Source: Haematobia irritans (lineage: Eukaryota > Arthropoda > Insecta > Diptera > Muscidae). From it: a DNA stretch of 64,000 nucleotides. The stretch lies in contig NC_134399.1 of assembly GCF_050003625.1 (NCBI RefSeq), forward strand, positions 220,094,975-220,158,974, read 5' to 3'. Below the pieces are notes generated by a model. It searched no databases. It was not told the DNA's origin and worked only from the letters and a program-made list of their open reading frames with translations. Positions 1-10,474 of the stretch are shown one piece after another (the first letter of the stretch is position 1; each line of letters starts with the position of its first letter). Made by a program: the position numbers and the translations under genes.

Positions 1-288
1 AAACAAGTATATACAGCACTAAGTTCGGCCGGGCCGAATCTTAAATACCCACCACCATGAACCAAATATTAGGGTTTCCTTTGGAGGGCTTGAAGACTTG
101 AGGACACTTCCCGAAGATAAATTTAAAGATTTCACCTATGAGGACTATATCAGATTCTGGATTTATAAGAACCATTTTTGTTTGAGTTTTAGAGGAATCA
201 TAAACATCTCTTGTAAGTGTGCAAGAAAATTATAAAATAACGTCTTGATTTGAAATCTTAAATCTGTAGAAGTAAAATCTTGAAATCT

Positions 289-641
289 AGGGAGCCACCG
301 TGGTGCAATGGTTAGCATGCCCGCCTTGCATACACAAGGTCGTGGGTTCGATTCCTGCTTCGACTGAACACCAAAAAGTTTTCCAGCGGTGGATTATCCC
401 ACCTCAGTAATGCTGGTGACATATCTGAGGGTTTCAAAACTTCTCTAAGTGGTTTCACTGCAATGTGGAACGCCGTTCGGACTCGGTTATAAAAAGGAGG
501 TCCCTTGTCATTGAGCTTAACATGGAATCGGGCAGCACTCAGTGATAAGAGAGAAGTTCACCAATGTGGTATCACAATGGACTGAATAGTCTAAGTGCGC
601 CTGATACATCGGGCTGCCACCTTACCTAACCTAACCTAACC
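289..641 (+). mobile_element. tRNA-derived SINE, full-length copy
   Basis: The head is tRNA-like, with an A box TGGTGCAATGG (301-311) and a B box GGTTCGATTCC (345-355). About 210 bp of body follows, then a tail of CCTAA repeats. Target duplications TAAAATCTTGA flank it (273-283 and 642-652). Other copies are at 5223-5567 (minus) and 38536-38705 (5'-truncated). The last ~75 bp match the 3' end of the LINE remnant at 58380-58456, which suggests how it is mobilised. The tRNA fold is degenerate, so it is not a functional tRNA gene. Confidence 0.85.
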
Positions 642-850
642 TAAAATCTTGAGATTTTACATTGAGTTTCAAGCAATTTTCATGATCAGTGCGCCTTCTA
701 CACCCTCAAGAAGTGAAGTCGGTCTATATGGAGGCATTACCAAATGGACCGATAAAAACTTAATCCGATACACGTTTTTGTCAGCCTAAAAATACCAGAA
801 TATTTACAATTTCAGGCAAAAACTACGGTTTCTAGAAACCCAAGGAGTTA

Positions 851-1680
851 AATCGGGAAATCGGTCTATATGGGGGCTATACCAAAATATGGACCGATAC
901 TCACCATTTTCGGCACACCTCTTTATGGTCCTAAAATACCTCTAGATTTCCAATTTCAGACAAATTGGATAAAAACTTCGGATTCTAGAAGCTCAAGAAA
1001 TAAAATCGGGAAATCGGTCTATATGGGGGCTATACCAAAATATGGACCGATACTCACCATTTTCGGCACACCTCTTTATGGTCCTAAAATACCTCTAGAT
1101 TTCCAATTTCAGACAAATTGGATAAAAACTACGGTTTCTATAAGTCCAAGACCCCAAATCGGGAGGTCGTTTTATATGGGGACCATAACAAAACATGGAC
1201 CGATACTCACAATTTTTGGCACACGTATTTGTGGTCCTACAATACCTCTAGATTTCCAATTTCAGGTAAATTGAATAAAAACTGCGGTTTCTATAAGCCC
1301 AAGAAGTAAAATCGGGAGATCGGTCTATATGGGGGCTATACCAAAGTATGGAGCGATACTCACAATTTTTGGCACACGTATTTGTGGTCCTACAATACTT
1401 AAAGATTTCCAATTTCAAGTAAATTGAATAAAAACTGCGGTTTCTATAAGCTCAAGAAGTAAAATCGGGAGATCGGTCTATATGGGGGCTATACCAAAAC
1501 ATGGACCGATACTCACCATTTTTGGCACACCTCTTTATGGTCATAAAATACCTCTAGATTTCAAATTTCAGACAAATTGGATACAAATTACGATTTCTAT
1601 ACGCCCAAGACCCCAAATCGGGAGGTCGGTTTATATGGGGACTATATCAAAACCTGGACCGATATAGCCCATCTTCGAAC
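851..1680. repeat. Tandem array of 153-bp units, type I
   Basis: The landmark AATCGGG recurs at 851, 1004, 1157, 1310, 1463 and 1616, that is, five consecutive intervals of exactly 153 bp despite many substitutions. Each unit carries GGTCTATATGGGGGCTATA, CAAAATATGGACCGATACTC and a stretch ending ATTTCCAATTTCAG. Because 153 is divisible by three, a 51-residue periodic open frame (870-1274) appears. I regard that frame as a by-product. Confidence 0.9.
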
Positions 1681-1921
1681 TTGACCTGCCTGCAGACAAA
1701 AGACGAGTTTGTGCAAAATTTCAGCACGATTGCTTCATTATTGAAGACTGTAGCGTGATTACAACAGACAGACAGACGGACATCGTTACATCGTCTTAGA
1801 ATTTCTCCCTGATCAAGAATATATATACTTTATATAGTCGGAAATCGATATTTCGATGTGTTACAAACGGAATGACAAACTTATTATACCCCCGTCACCA
1901 TTCTATGGTGGTGGGTATAAA

Positions 1922-2662
1922 AAGAAATAAAATACAGTGAGTTTGATGATTTAGGAAAAAATGGAACTAAATTGTAATCCAATTTTTTGAGATTTTCACA
2001 ATGCGGTGTTAAGACAAGGAATGATACGATATCCTTGTAATTATTTATTACAAATAATTGTTTCAATCTGACTAACCCCATTTTCATAAAGCTACATTAG
2101 CTAACGAACTTTTAAACTATGTCATCCTGCTTACATAGAAAAAATTTATTTTCTAATTTCGTGATTAATTGATCCAATTAATTTTTTAATTGAAATTGTT
2201 TCAATTACAAATATGATAGTGTCAATCACACAATTAATTAGAAATAAACAATATACTTGATCAAGCAATTAATTGATTTCTTCCAGGGACCGTAAATAAC
2301 AGTTATTCCGAAAATTTTAACTAAAAAACTCATCATATTTGAGCGACCTATGCTATCATATAACCATATGCGTAGGAATGCCTCTGGGGAGGGGGCTTAG
2401 ACTCCCCCAGAAAAATTGTAGCCTCCCCAGACTTTGAAAACCTATTTACGATTTTACATTTTTATAAAAATTAAACAAGTATATACTCGTACTACGCACA
2501 GAGTTCCACTAAAGACTTTCATGCACAATCGAATTACTTGGGTTGTGGTAGAAGTCTGATATTTATGAAATAAAGCTGTGGTTGATCTTATGATTTAGTT
2601 GAATAAAAAATAGTAATTGATATTAAAACTATTCTTTCATAAATTAATATCTTAGTAATGCT
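1922..2662. other. Intergenic, repeat fragments only
   Basis: No supported gene. 2140-2285 is an AATTAATT-rich patch related to 32336-32600 and 23075-23530. 2390-2410 is a short GGGGAG/CTCCCC hairpin. 2473-2560 is an isolated type I element end (AACAAGTATATAC followed by a stretch also found inverted at 30965-31015). Confidence 0.6.
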
Positions 2663-3196
2663 GCAAAAAAGCGTCGCCAAAAAAGAAGTGAAAATGTTTT
2701 CTTTGGGTCTGGAAGTGGAACAAAATTGGCGGAGAAGCGATGAATGTAATATGAACTTGTCATAGAACGAATGTCCACCGTTTCAACAGCCGTTGCAATG
2801 AATTTGCATCACTTCTTAAGGTGTGATCCAAATTCAGTGTTTTGAATGTGAATTAAAAATTTTGTGATATTTTCCCAAATAAATAATTTTTATACTTTTT
2901 TAATGCATTCTAACGCTTGTTTGAAACGTTTTCCCTCGTATATTTTCAAATATTATCGATTTTTCTATAATGGATTTAGCATTTTTGTGGCAAAATTTGA
3001 ATAATTTGTACCATTTTATTTATTCTTACTCTTTTTTTAAACTATTTGAAAAAAAAAACAAAAAATTACGCATTAAAATATAAAAAATGAAGTAAAAAAC
3101 TTCCTGTGTAGTTAAAATAGTTAACTTCTTTGTGAAGACATTCTTGGAAGTGCTTTTAAAGTTGTGCCTTTAGAACAACTCCCAATTTTTTGCTGG
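2663..3196. repeat. Dispersed repeat ending in TTTTTTGCTGGG
   Basis: It starts near GCAAAAAAGCGTCGCC and ends TTTTTTGCTGGGA. The same family gives 12349-12482 plus 16331-16410 (one copy split by a LINE) and an inverted end fragment at 23822-23930. Shared landmarks are CAACAGCCGTTGCA, GAATTTGCATCACTTCTTA and TTTTAAAGTTGTG. It is non-coding, and its class is not clear from the ends. Confidence 0.6.
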
Positions 3197-3576
3197 GAAA
3201 AAGTGTGGAACTACCCTACGGAAAATGGATCAACCAAAGAACTGGTACAGGACTAGTCCCTGGTGTGTGGACCAGTCCCAGTTCTGATCATCTGACTCAT
3301 CCCAAAGGACACGTCCTGGGACACTTTAGCAGGAGCAATCCATAAACAGGTCCTCAGGAACCAGTCTCGGACAAACTCTTAGAAATCTCTTTCAGTTTGG
3401 GCTCCTAATCGAACCCGACATGAAAAAAAAAACTTTTGAAATATGTCGAACAAAAGGTTATTCTGATAATTTTATTTCACTAAATGTGAAAATTGCAACT
3501 AACTGGAGCAAAGGTACCAGTTCTGTGATAGGTCCGTCAGTGGCAATTTGCACCAATTTGCCGTAGAGTACTTTTA
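3197..3576. other. Intergenic, no gene seen
   Basis: It contains several CCAGTCC/GGACTAG-type short inverted words (3245-3370), possibly an old MITE. No open frame of interest. Confidence 0.5.
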
Positions 3577-3890
3577 CACCCTCAAAAAAAATCACCTCTC
3601 TAACATATGTTCCAAACATATTTTTGAGGAAGCACATATATTATTGGATACTGTCGAAACATTAATATGTTTATTTTATGTGAACATATAATGTGTGTGT
3701 GTGTGTGTTTGGAAGCATTTTGAGCCCAAAAATATTATATGCTTGGAAGAATTTTCCCCAAAGAAGATTGTGCTCATTCCCTAACACAATTTTCACTTCC
3801 ACGAAATTTTTTAGTTCTTGGCACCTTTTTCTGTAATACAAATAATGTTGAAGAAATTATTCAATTTTATAATTTTTTTAAATTTTACCT

Positions 3891-3967
3891 TTCGCCTGGA
3901 CGGAGAATCGAACCGAGGACCATACAGTTTGTAAGCCAACACACTACCACTGAGCTACGTAGCTGTT
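3891..3967 (-). other. tRNA-like module (minus) in family A
   Basis: Read on the minus strand it has an A-box-like TAGCTCAGTGG, an anticodon-loop-like CTTACAA and a B box GGTTCGATTCTC (complement at 3903-3914). Counterparts are at 56517-56595, 60897-60975 and 61813-61892. No T-run terminator follows closely, and the acceptor arms do not pair well. Confidence 0.6.
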
Positions 3968-4075
3968 ATAGTCACCAGTAGACAATTATCGTTATAAGTT
4001 ACATTTATATAGCATAGTTTGCAGCGCCCACGAGCCCATGCAAACATAACATTATTTAACAGAAGCATACATGTG

Positions 4076-4168
4076 TTGGCAACGTGGAGCAGTGGTTAGC
4101 ATGTCTGCCGTACATGCAAAGGGTCGTGGGTTCAATCCCTGCTCCGACCAAACACCAATTTTTTTTTT
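4076..4168 (+). other. tRNA-like Pol III module (plus) with T-run in family A
   Basis: It has an A box TGGAGCAGTGG (4085-4095), a B box GGTTCAATCC (4129-4138) and, after CGACCAAACACCAA, a run of ten T (4159-4168) that could end Pol III transcription. It is clearly related to the head of the SINE at 289-641: both share GGTTAGCATG, GGTCGTGGGTTC and CGACNRAACACCAA. Counterparts are at 56706-56790, 61087-61180 and 62003-62100. Confidence 0.65.
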
Positions 4169-5016
4169 AATTTATACATTTATATTTATACTATATTAAA
4201 TTTTTATAATGAAACTTCGAAATGTGGGTTATTAAAGATTGATATAAACGAAATGGACTGAGCTTTTGGCTAAGATATTATTTTTTTATTGCAAAAATAA
4301 CAATTTTGTAATAAAAAACTGGTTTTGGTATAAAAGTTTGAAATTTTGGAAGGAATTCAAAAATTCTAACAAAGGAAGAACGTGGGGTCGAGTATAAACA
4401 TACATAAATAATTTTATAATATAGACAAATTAAATAATAATTAGGCTTAAATTAAATAATATTTAGACTTAAGCATATACAATTTTTGGCCTTATCATAA
4501 AGCAGTTTCCGAAACAACATATAAGCGGTTTCACAGAAATTGCTCTCTTTTGATTCTCTCGCTGTGTTAATTTGATATCTTTCGTCGACCCTCCCGTATT
4601 TATCTCTATTTCTTTCTCTATACTCTCTCTCTGTCGCTCTCTGAATAAAATATCACAACATTTATATGTTTACTCGAAATTTGTAAATTTATATATGTTT
4701 ACATTCACACATATAATTTTTATGAAACATGCATGCCCCAAACATAATATATTCTAACATATTAACATATGTGTTCCAAACATTTAGTGTTAGTTTGAGA
4801 ACATTACATGTTTGCACTTAAATATATTGTGTTTAAAAATTGTGCCCGAAACACATTTTGTTTATATCGAAACATATGAAAAACATATTTTTCTAACAGT
4901 GTAGTTGCTTTATTATAAATTGATTGTCGAGTTATTTTGATGTCTATTTTTTTATTCAATTTTATGAAATAAAACATTAGTTGAACCTATAAGTTCAGTC
5001 TATAAAGTTTTAGCTA

Positions 5017-6326
5017 CACCCTCACAAAAAATCGCTTCTGTAACATATACTCCCAAACATATTTTGCTTCAAGCATATACATTTTTGGGTATTGCCCAAA
5101 CATTTATATGTTTGATCTCTACCAATATATAATATGTTTGAAAGCATATTGGTCTAAACAATATATGTTTGGGTAGTCTAAGTTCCAAACATTTTGTATT
5201 TTTGCATCCATATTCAATAATGGTTAGGTTAGGTTATGTGGCAGCCCGATGTATCAGGCTCACTTAGACTATTCAGTCCATTGTGATACCACAGTGGTGA
5301 ACTTCTCTCTTATCACTGAGTGCTGCCCGATTCCATGTTAAGCTCAATGACAAGGGACCTCCTTTTTATAGCCGAGTCCGAACGACGTTCCACATTGCAG
5401 TGAAACCACTTAGAGAAGTTTTGAAACCCTCAGAAATGTCACCAGCATTACTGAGGTGGGATAATCCACCGCTGAAAAATTTTTTGGTGTTCGGTCGTAG
5501 CAGGAATCGAACCCACGACCTTGTGTATGCAAGGCGGGCATGCTAACCACTGCACCACGGTGGCTCCCATATTCAATAATGTTGTCTTCCAAAAAACAAT
5601 ACGTTATTATGTGAACATATAATATGTTTGGAAGCATTTTGCACCCAAAAATATTATATGCTTAAAAAAAATTCTCCCAAACAATATTGTGCTCAAAATT
5701 TTATTTATTTATTTATATATATACACATAACGAATTATGAAAATAAACAGGTAATATAGGTGCTAACAACATAGGTTTTCGACCTGAATGCTCAAAATTT
5801 TGTTTCTGCCTAATTGTATATTCTCCCACATCTTTCTCACTTCCACGAGATTTTTTAGTTCTTAGCACCTTTTTCTGTAATACAAACATTGTAGAAGAAA
5901 TTATTCAATTTTATTTACCTTTTGCCGGACGGGGATTCGAACAGCGGACCACACAGTTTGTAAGGATCAAAGAAGTAGCTGATCAATTGCCCAAGGAAAA
6001 ATAAAATGTTAATTTTGTAATAACAAGCAACAACCACCAACTTAATTCAATATCGCTCCCTGTTAAATAGCGCTCCAAGCTACTAAACACATATATGTTT
6101 ATAGGCTATTTCTAAATTAATATATGTTTGCATCCAAGCATATTATATTTACAAACCTTTTATGTCCCAAACATAATATGTTCTAACATATTAACATATA
6201 TGTCCCAAACATGTTATGCTAGTTTATGAACATTGATTGCACTCAAAAATATTGTGTTTAAAAATTTGTGTCCAAACATATAATGTTTATAGCCAAACAT
6301 ATGAAAAACAGCCTTTTTCATCCGTG
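5017..6326. mobile_element. Family B TA-target transposon, interrupted by a SINE
   Basis: The left end is CACCCTCACAAAAAATCGC and the right end (complement) is CACGGATGAAAAA, with TA at 5015-5016 and 6327-6328. Without the 345-bp SINE and its duplication it aligns over its length with 7596-8572, 36067-37040 and 37701-38500. It carries half a tRNA-like module (GGATTCGAACAG at 5932-5943) joined to a ~125-bp segment (GATCAAAG...CAAGCTAC, about 5965-6080) that also occurs in the unrelated MITE 9184-9614. Confidence 0.75.
5223..5567 (-). mobile_element. tRNA-derived SINE, full length, inside family B
   Basis: The minus-strand copy reads from GGGAGCCACCGTGG down to the CCTAA tail. A 14-bp target duplication CATATTCAATAATG flanks it (5209-5222, 5568-5581). 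The empty site is visible in the sister element at about 8360-8385, where a single ATTCAATAATG equivalent is present. Confidence 0.9.
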
Positions 6327-6328
6327 TA

Positions 6329-7126
6329 GGGGGGGGGGGCTATCTATAGCCCCCCTAGGAAAATTGTCTAGCTACGCTAATGCATATAACATAGCAATAG
6401 ATTCATTTCGAACAGCTTTTTCAGAATCTATGGTGATAAATGCTCCCAATTCCAAAGTTAAGGGGTTTTTCAACGAAATAAAAGGTCGGATGACACTCTT
6501 GGCACTCACTCAAAGCTTATTTAGGAAGGTAGTTTCTTGCTATCATGTGATTACAATTTTTTTCATTTGAGCAGAACATTGATTGTCGTTATTTGCTTAA
6601 TGACATAGGCGTAGCTAAAGGGATTTTATGGGTTTGTCATCTCCCCTTATCAAATACCATGCAATATTTCTTCAAACTATGATTATATATCATTGAATTA
6701 AATACTATAGTTTCTTCCCATCTACAAGAATTTATTTTTTCTCTTTTTGAGGTATCTTCACAAAAAGCACACATGGTAGCTTTTATCCATTACGAGAAGG
6801 TTGCTTGCTATGCCAATGTTCAATTGAAAATTGCGCCAAATAAAAATAAAACTTCAAAATAAAATTATTTTATACCAACAATTTTAACAATGAATTTTCT
6901 GAGCGTTACTATTTCTTCAAACGCACTGTTCCAATATGTATTTTATTTGGCTATACATGAAGGCATTAAAATATTATTGTGCTCATATTAATGTATTCCA
7001 TGAAAATGTTGAACTGCATCCATTCTTCCTATTCCCCACTGCTGTTCATATACAGTCGACCATCGAACTTTGTGATTATGTTCGTAATGCCTTGAAGTAT
7101 TACTCTGCCAGCATTTCAAAGTTCCA
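6329..7126. other. Intergenic, no gene seen
   Basis: It starts with a run of G. Short open frames here (for example 6936-7157) have no recognisable motif or splice context. Confidence 0.5.
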
Positions 7127-8856
7127 TGTCATCATCATCGCTACCACAGATTCGTAAGTGACAATACAACAATCGCCAACTGTGATGGGGGGAAACGTAT
7201 CACAAAGTACGAAATGTAAATGAAGAATTTTTCCATCACTATTCTATTTTGTGAAACACCAAGCGTTACTAGCTTATTATAGATTATTTAAATAAAAACG
7301 AAAATAAATTGCTGAAAATATAGTTAATACGCTTAAAATTGTGAGAGGTATATTTGTGAACAATTTTCGACTTTCCAAATGGAATAAAGTGATAGTTTTC
7401 GGGTATTTTTTCAGACACCAAACACTGATAGACGCTCAAACAATTGCAACTTATAAATCAACACAATTCCTTTTTTGAGGCATTACGTTCAATTTGTTTT
7501 TATTCAATTTAATATCCATCTAAACAAACCACAATGATTCTTTTACAACTATCTTAAAATTGCACTTTTTCTGATGGTTTGGAGGGGCTCTTGTACACGG
7601 ATGAAAAATACTGTTTTTCATATGTTTGGCTATAAACATTATATGTTTGGAACACAAATTTTTAAACACAATATTTTTGAGTGCAAGCATATAACGTTCA
7701 TAAACTAGCATAACATGTTTGGGACATATATGTTAATATGTTAGAACATATTATGTTTGGGACATAAATTGTTTGTAAATATAATATGCTTGGATGCAAA
7801 CATATATTAATTTAGAAATAGTCTATAAACATATATGTGTTTAGTAGCTTGGAGCGCTATTTAATAGGGAGCGATATTGAATTAAGTTGGTGGTTGTTGC
7901 TTGTTATTACAAAATTAAAATTTTATTTTTCCTTGGGCAATTGATCAGCTACTTCTTTGATCCTTACAAACTGTGTGGTCCGCTGTTCGAATCCCCGTCC
8001 GACAAAAGGTAAAATTAAAATAAAAAAATCATAAAATTGAATAATTTCTTCTACAATGTTTGTATCACAGAAAAAAGTGCTAAGAACAAAAAAAAATTCG
8101 TGGAAGTGAGAAAGATGTGGGGGAATATACAATTAGGCAGAAACAAAATTTTGAGCATTCAGGTCGAAAACCTATGTTGTTAGCACCTATATTACCTGTT
8201 TATTTTCATAATTCATTATGATTGTAAATATATAAATAAATAAATAAAATTTTGAGCACAATATTGTTTGGGAGAATTTTTTTTAAGCATATAATATTTT
8301 TGGGTGCAAAATGCTTCCAAACATATTATATGTTCACATAATAACATATTGTTTTTTGGAAGACAACATTATTGAATTTGGATGCAAAAATACAAAATGT
8401 TTGGAACTTAGACTACCCAAACATATATTGTTTAGACCAATATGCTTTCAAACATATTATATATTGGAAGAGATCAAACATATAAATGTTTGGGCAATAC
8501 CCAAAAATGTATATGCTTGAAGCAAAATATGTTTGGGAGTATATGTTACAGAACCGATTTTTTGTAAGGGTGTAGGCATCGTTCTAAATGTATCTAAAAA
8601 GGCACCTAATAATTGCACTCATGCGATACTTTTTTGTAGTAACTTGGGGTGGTACAACTTCTCAATGGTGACGGAATTTTTGTGACGAGTTTTGGATATC
8701 GTATACGGCTGTTTTCGACGTGGTGGGGATTCTCAGATGTGCCGTCAAATACAAAAAAGTTGGTAGGGTTTTAGCAGACTTGTTTTCTATGAGTGCATGC
8801 ATCAGTTAGAATGTTCCCATCGCTACAAACTGCATAAAATAATGCTCTCGTTCCAT
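7127..8856 (+). repeat. Tandem duplication, unit 1
   Basis: It begins CATCATCATCGCTACCACAG and matches unit 2 (8857-9990) apart from two insertions. Unit 1 carries a family B transposon (7596-8572) absent from unit 2, while unit 2 carries a MITE (9184-9614) absent from unit 1. No open frame is conserved between the units, so the duplicated DNA is probably non-coding. Confidence 0.8.
7596..8572. mobile_element. Family B transposon, 977 bp, with exact empty site
   Basis: It runs from CACGGATGAAAAA to GGGTG with TA on both sides (7594-7595, 8573-8574). The paralogous unit 2 has a single TA (9740-9741) at this point, which fixes the target duplication as TA. The orientation is opposite to 5017-6326. 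It includes the half tRNA-like module and the ~125-bp shared cargo (complement, about 7846-7975). Confidence 0.9.
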
Positions 8857-9990
8857 TTCATCCTCATCGCTACCACAGACCCGTAAGTGAAAACGTATCA
8901 AAAAGTACGAAATGTAAATGAAGAATTTTTCCATCACTATTCTATTTTGTGAAACACCAAGCGTTACTAGCTTATTATAGATTATTTAAATAAAAACGAA
9001 AATAAAGTGCTGAAAATATAGTTAATACGCTTAAAATTGTGAGAGGTATATTTGTGAACAATTTTCGACTTTCCAAATGAATTAAAGTGATAGTTTTCGG
9101 GTATTTTTTCAGACACCAAACACTGATAGACGCTCAAGCAATTGCAACTTATAAATCAACACAATTCCTTCTTTAAGGCATTAAGGCCGGTACTCTGTTC
9201 GGTTTTCGCGTTGAAACTCCATACAAAACCAAAAAATGCGAAAAATTTGCGAAATTTTTTCCATTTGTGATACTTTGTTTTTTCGTGTTGAAAAACTGAC
9301 GTTTATAGCACGGCGCCATTTGCAATGTGAATTAAGAAATAATTTATTTATTAAAAACTATTTGTGCGTGTTTATAAATCAAACACGGACCATATTTTTG
9401 TTCCGAAACTATACAAAGGATCAAAGGAATAGCAGATCAATTGCCCAAGGAAAAATAAAATGTTATTTTGTAAAAACAAGCAACACCACCAACTTAATCC
9501 AATATCGCTCCCTGTAAAATAGCGCTCCAAGCTACCTAAAAAAACGCCGCTTTCTATGTGCGAAATAATGGTTTCCATAAAAATTTTTCGCAAGAATGAA
9601 CATAGTACCGGCCTTTACGTTCAATGTGTTTTTATTCAAATTAATAAACATCTAAACAATCGTATTTTACTTGACCACAATGATTCTTTTACAACTATCT
9701 TAAAATTGCACTTTTTCTGATGGTTTGGAGGTGTTCTTGTAGGCGTCGTTCTAAATGTATCTAAAAAGGCACCTAATAATTGCACTCATGCGATACTTTT
9801 TGGTAGTAACTTGGCGTGGTACAACTTCTCAATGGTACGACTGTTTTCGACGTGGTGGGGATTCTCAGATGAGCCGTCAAATTCAAAAAATGTTGGTAGG
9901 GTTTTAGCAGACTTTTTTTTTATGAGTGCATGCATCAGTTAGAATGTTCCTATCGCTACAAACTGTATAAAATAATGCTCTCGTTCGGCT
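8857..9990 (+). repeat. Tandem duplication, unit 2
   Basis: It begins CATTTCATCCTCATCGCTAC and ends near ATAAAATAATGCTCTCGTTC, a phrase that also closes unit 1 at 8835-8855. Substitutions and short indels between the units show the duplication is not very recent. Confidence 0.8.
9184..9614. mobile_element. PIF/Harbinger-like MITE, 431 bp, TTA target
   Basis: The termini are AGGCCGGTACTCTGTTC and, at the other end, GAACATAGTACCGGCCT, flanked by TTA (9181-9183, 9615-9617). The empty site is TTA at 7483-7485 in unit 1. A three-base TTA/TAA duplication is typical of PIF/Harbinger. The interior (about 9414-9537) carries the same ~125-bp segment as family B elements. Confidence 0.85.
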
Positions 9991-10474
9991 GCGATGTCCA
10001 AAACAGCTTTATTTATAAAGTAGAGGGATATGAGCAATAATTGGTCCCTTATATTCCGATATCCTGAATTGCAAAATTTCGTTTGGCAATATTTTCTTAA
10101 TCCTAAAATATATCCACTTAAAATTTGGCTTTATAGTTCCATTTAATGAGAAGATCAAATTAAAATTGGGTTTAATTCCGAGAGTATTTCAAGTTTTTAG
10201 TTATATAAATCCTTGCGATTTGCGATTCCTAATATCGGAACAAGGGGGAGTATCTGCAGGGCGTGCGATGGTCCATATAGTTTTGGTTGGTGTTGCCAAC
10301 CCATTGCTCACTGTGTGATTATCGAACTTGGCATCACTGTACCATATGATTGCTTGAATTTATATTGGCAGCCCTGGTTATCAGCTGCATATATTTACAT
10401 TTATAAAGGAAATAAATTGAGTGAATCGTTTAAGGAATTGCAAAACATTATATACAAAAAAATAAAACATCGAA
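9991..10474 (+). other. Upstream region of the ES2 gene
   Basis: It is AT-rich and free of recognisable repeats. An ATTTATAAAGGAAATAAA stretch lies about 70 bp before the start codon. I cannot place the transcription start. A 104-codon frame (10213-10527) overlaps the gene start and is not supported. Confidence 0.4.

Larger units (their letters stand above)
1..1921. mobile_element. Type I 153-bp-unit non-coding element, probably near full length
   Basis: One end (bases 1-60) has AACAAGTATATAC followed by a TTCGGCC/GGCCGAA hairpin and then TACCCACCACCATG. The other end (1889-1918) has TATACCC, a CACCA/TGGTG hairpin and GGGTATA. The same two ends bound the copies at 29522-32024 and 32044-34091. 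The interior is a tandem array (separate entry) plus a shared stretch around 1790-1880 (CGTTACATCGTC, TTTATATAGTCGG). A SINE is inserted at 289-641. There is no convincing protein; open frames here come from the repeat. The hairpins at both ends and central tandem repeats recall Helentron/HINE-type non-autonomous elements, which is inference only. Confidence 0.7.
3577..4901. mobile_element. Family A TA-target transposon carrying opposed tRNA-like modules
   Basis: The ends are CACCCTCAAAAA on the left and (reverse complement) CACTGTTAGAAA on the right, flanked by TA (3575-3576, 4902-4903). Subterminal regions are packed with ACATATG/CATATGTT words in both orientations, which look like transposase-binding repeats. 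The core holds a minus-strand tRNA-like module (3891-3967) and a plus-strand one (4076-4168). There is no transposase, so it is non-autonomous. Relatives are 56210-58016 and 60589-63302. This copy lacks about 480 bp of core that both of those have. Confidence 0.75.

Noticed and set aside
294..368. tRNA gene candidate
   Set aside because: A and B boxes are present, but the acceptor and anticodon stems do not pair, and the sequence continues into a SINE body.
870..1274. 134-codon open frame with 51-residue repeats (MGAIPKYGPILTIFGTPLYG)
   Set aside because: It follows exactly from the 153-bp tandem unit being divisible by three. Neighbouring units carry stops, and the same happens at 1482-1667.
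1..1921. Canonical Helitron
   Set aside because: There is a 3' hairpin, but the end reads ACTTGTT rather than CTRR, and no Rep/helicase is present; only a looser Helentron-like link can be suggested.
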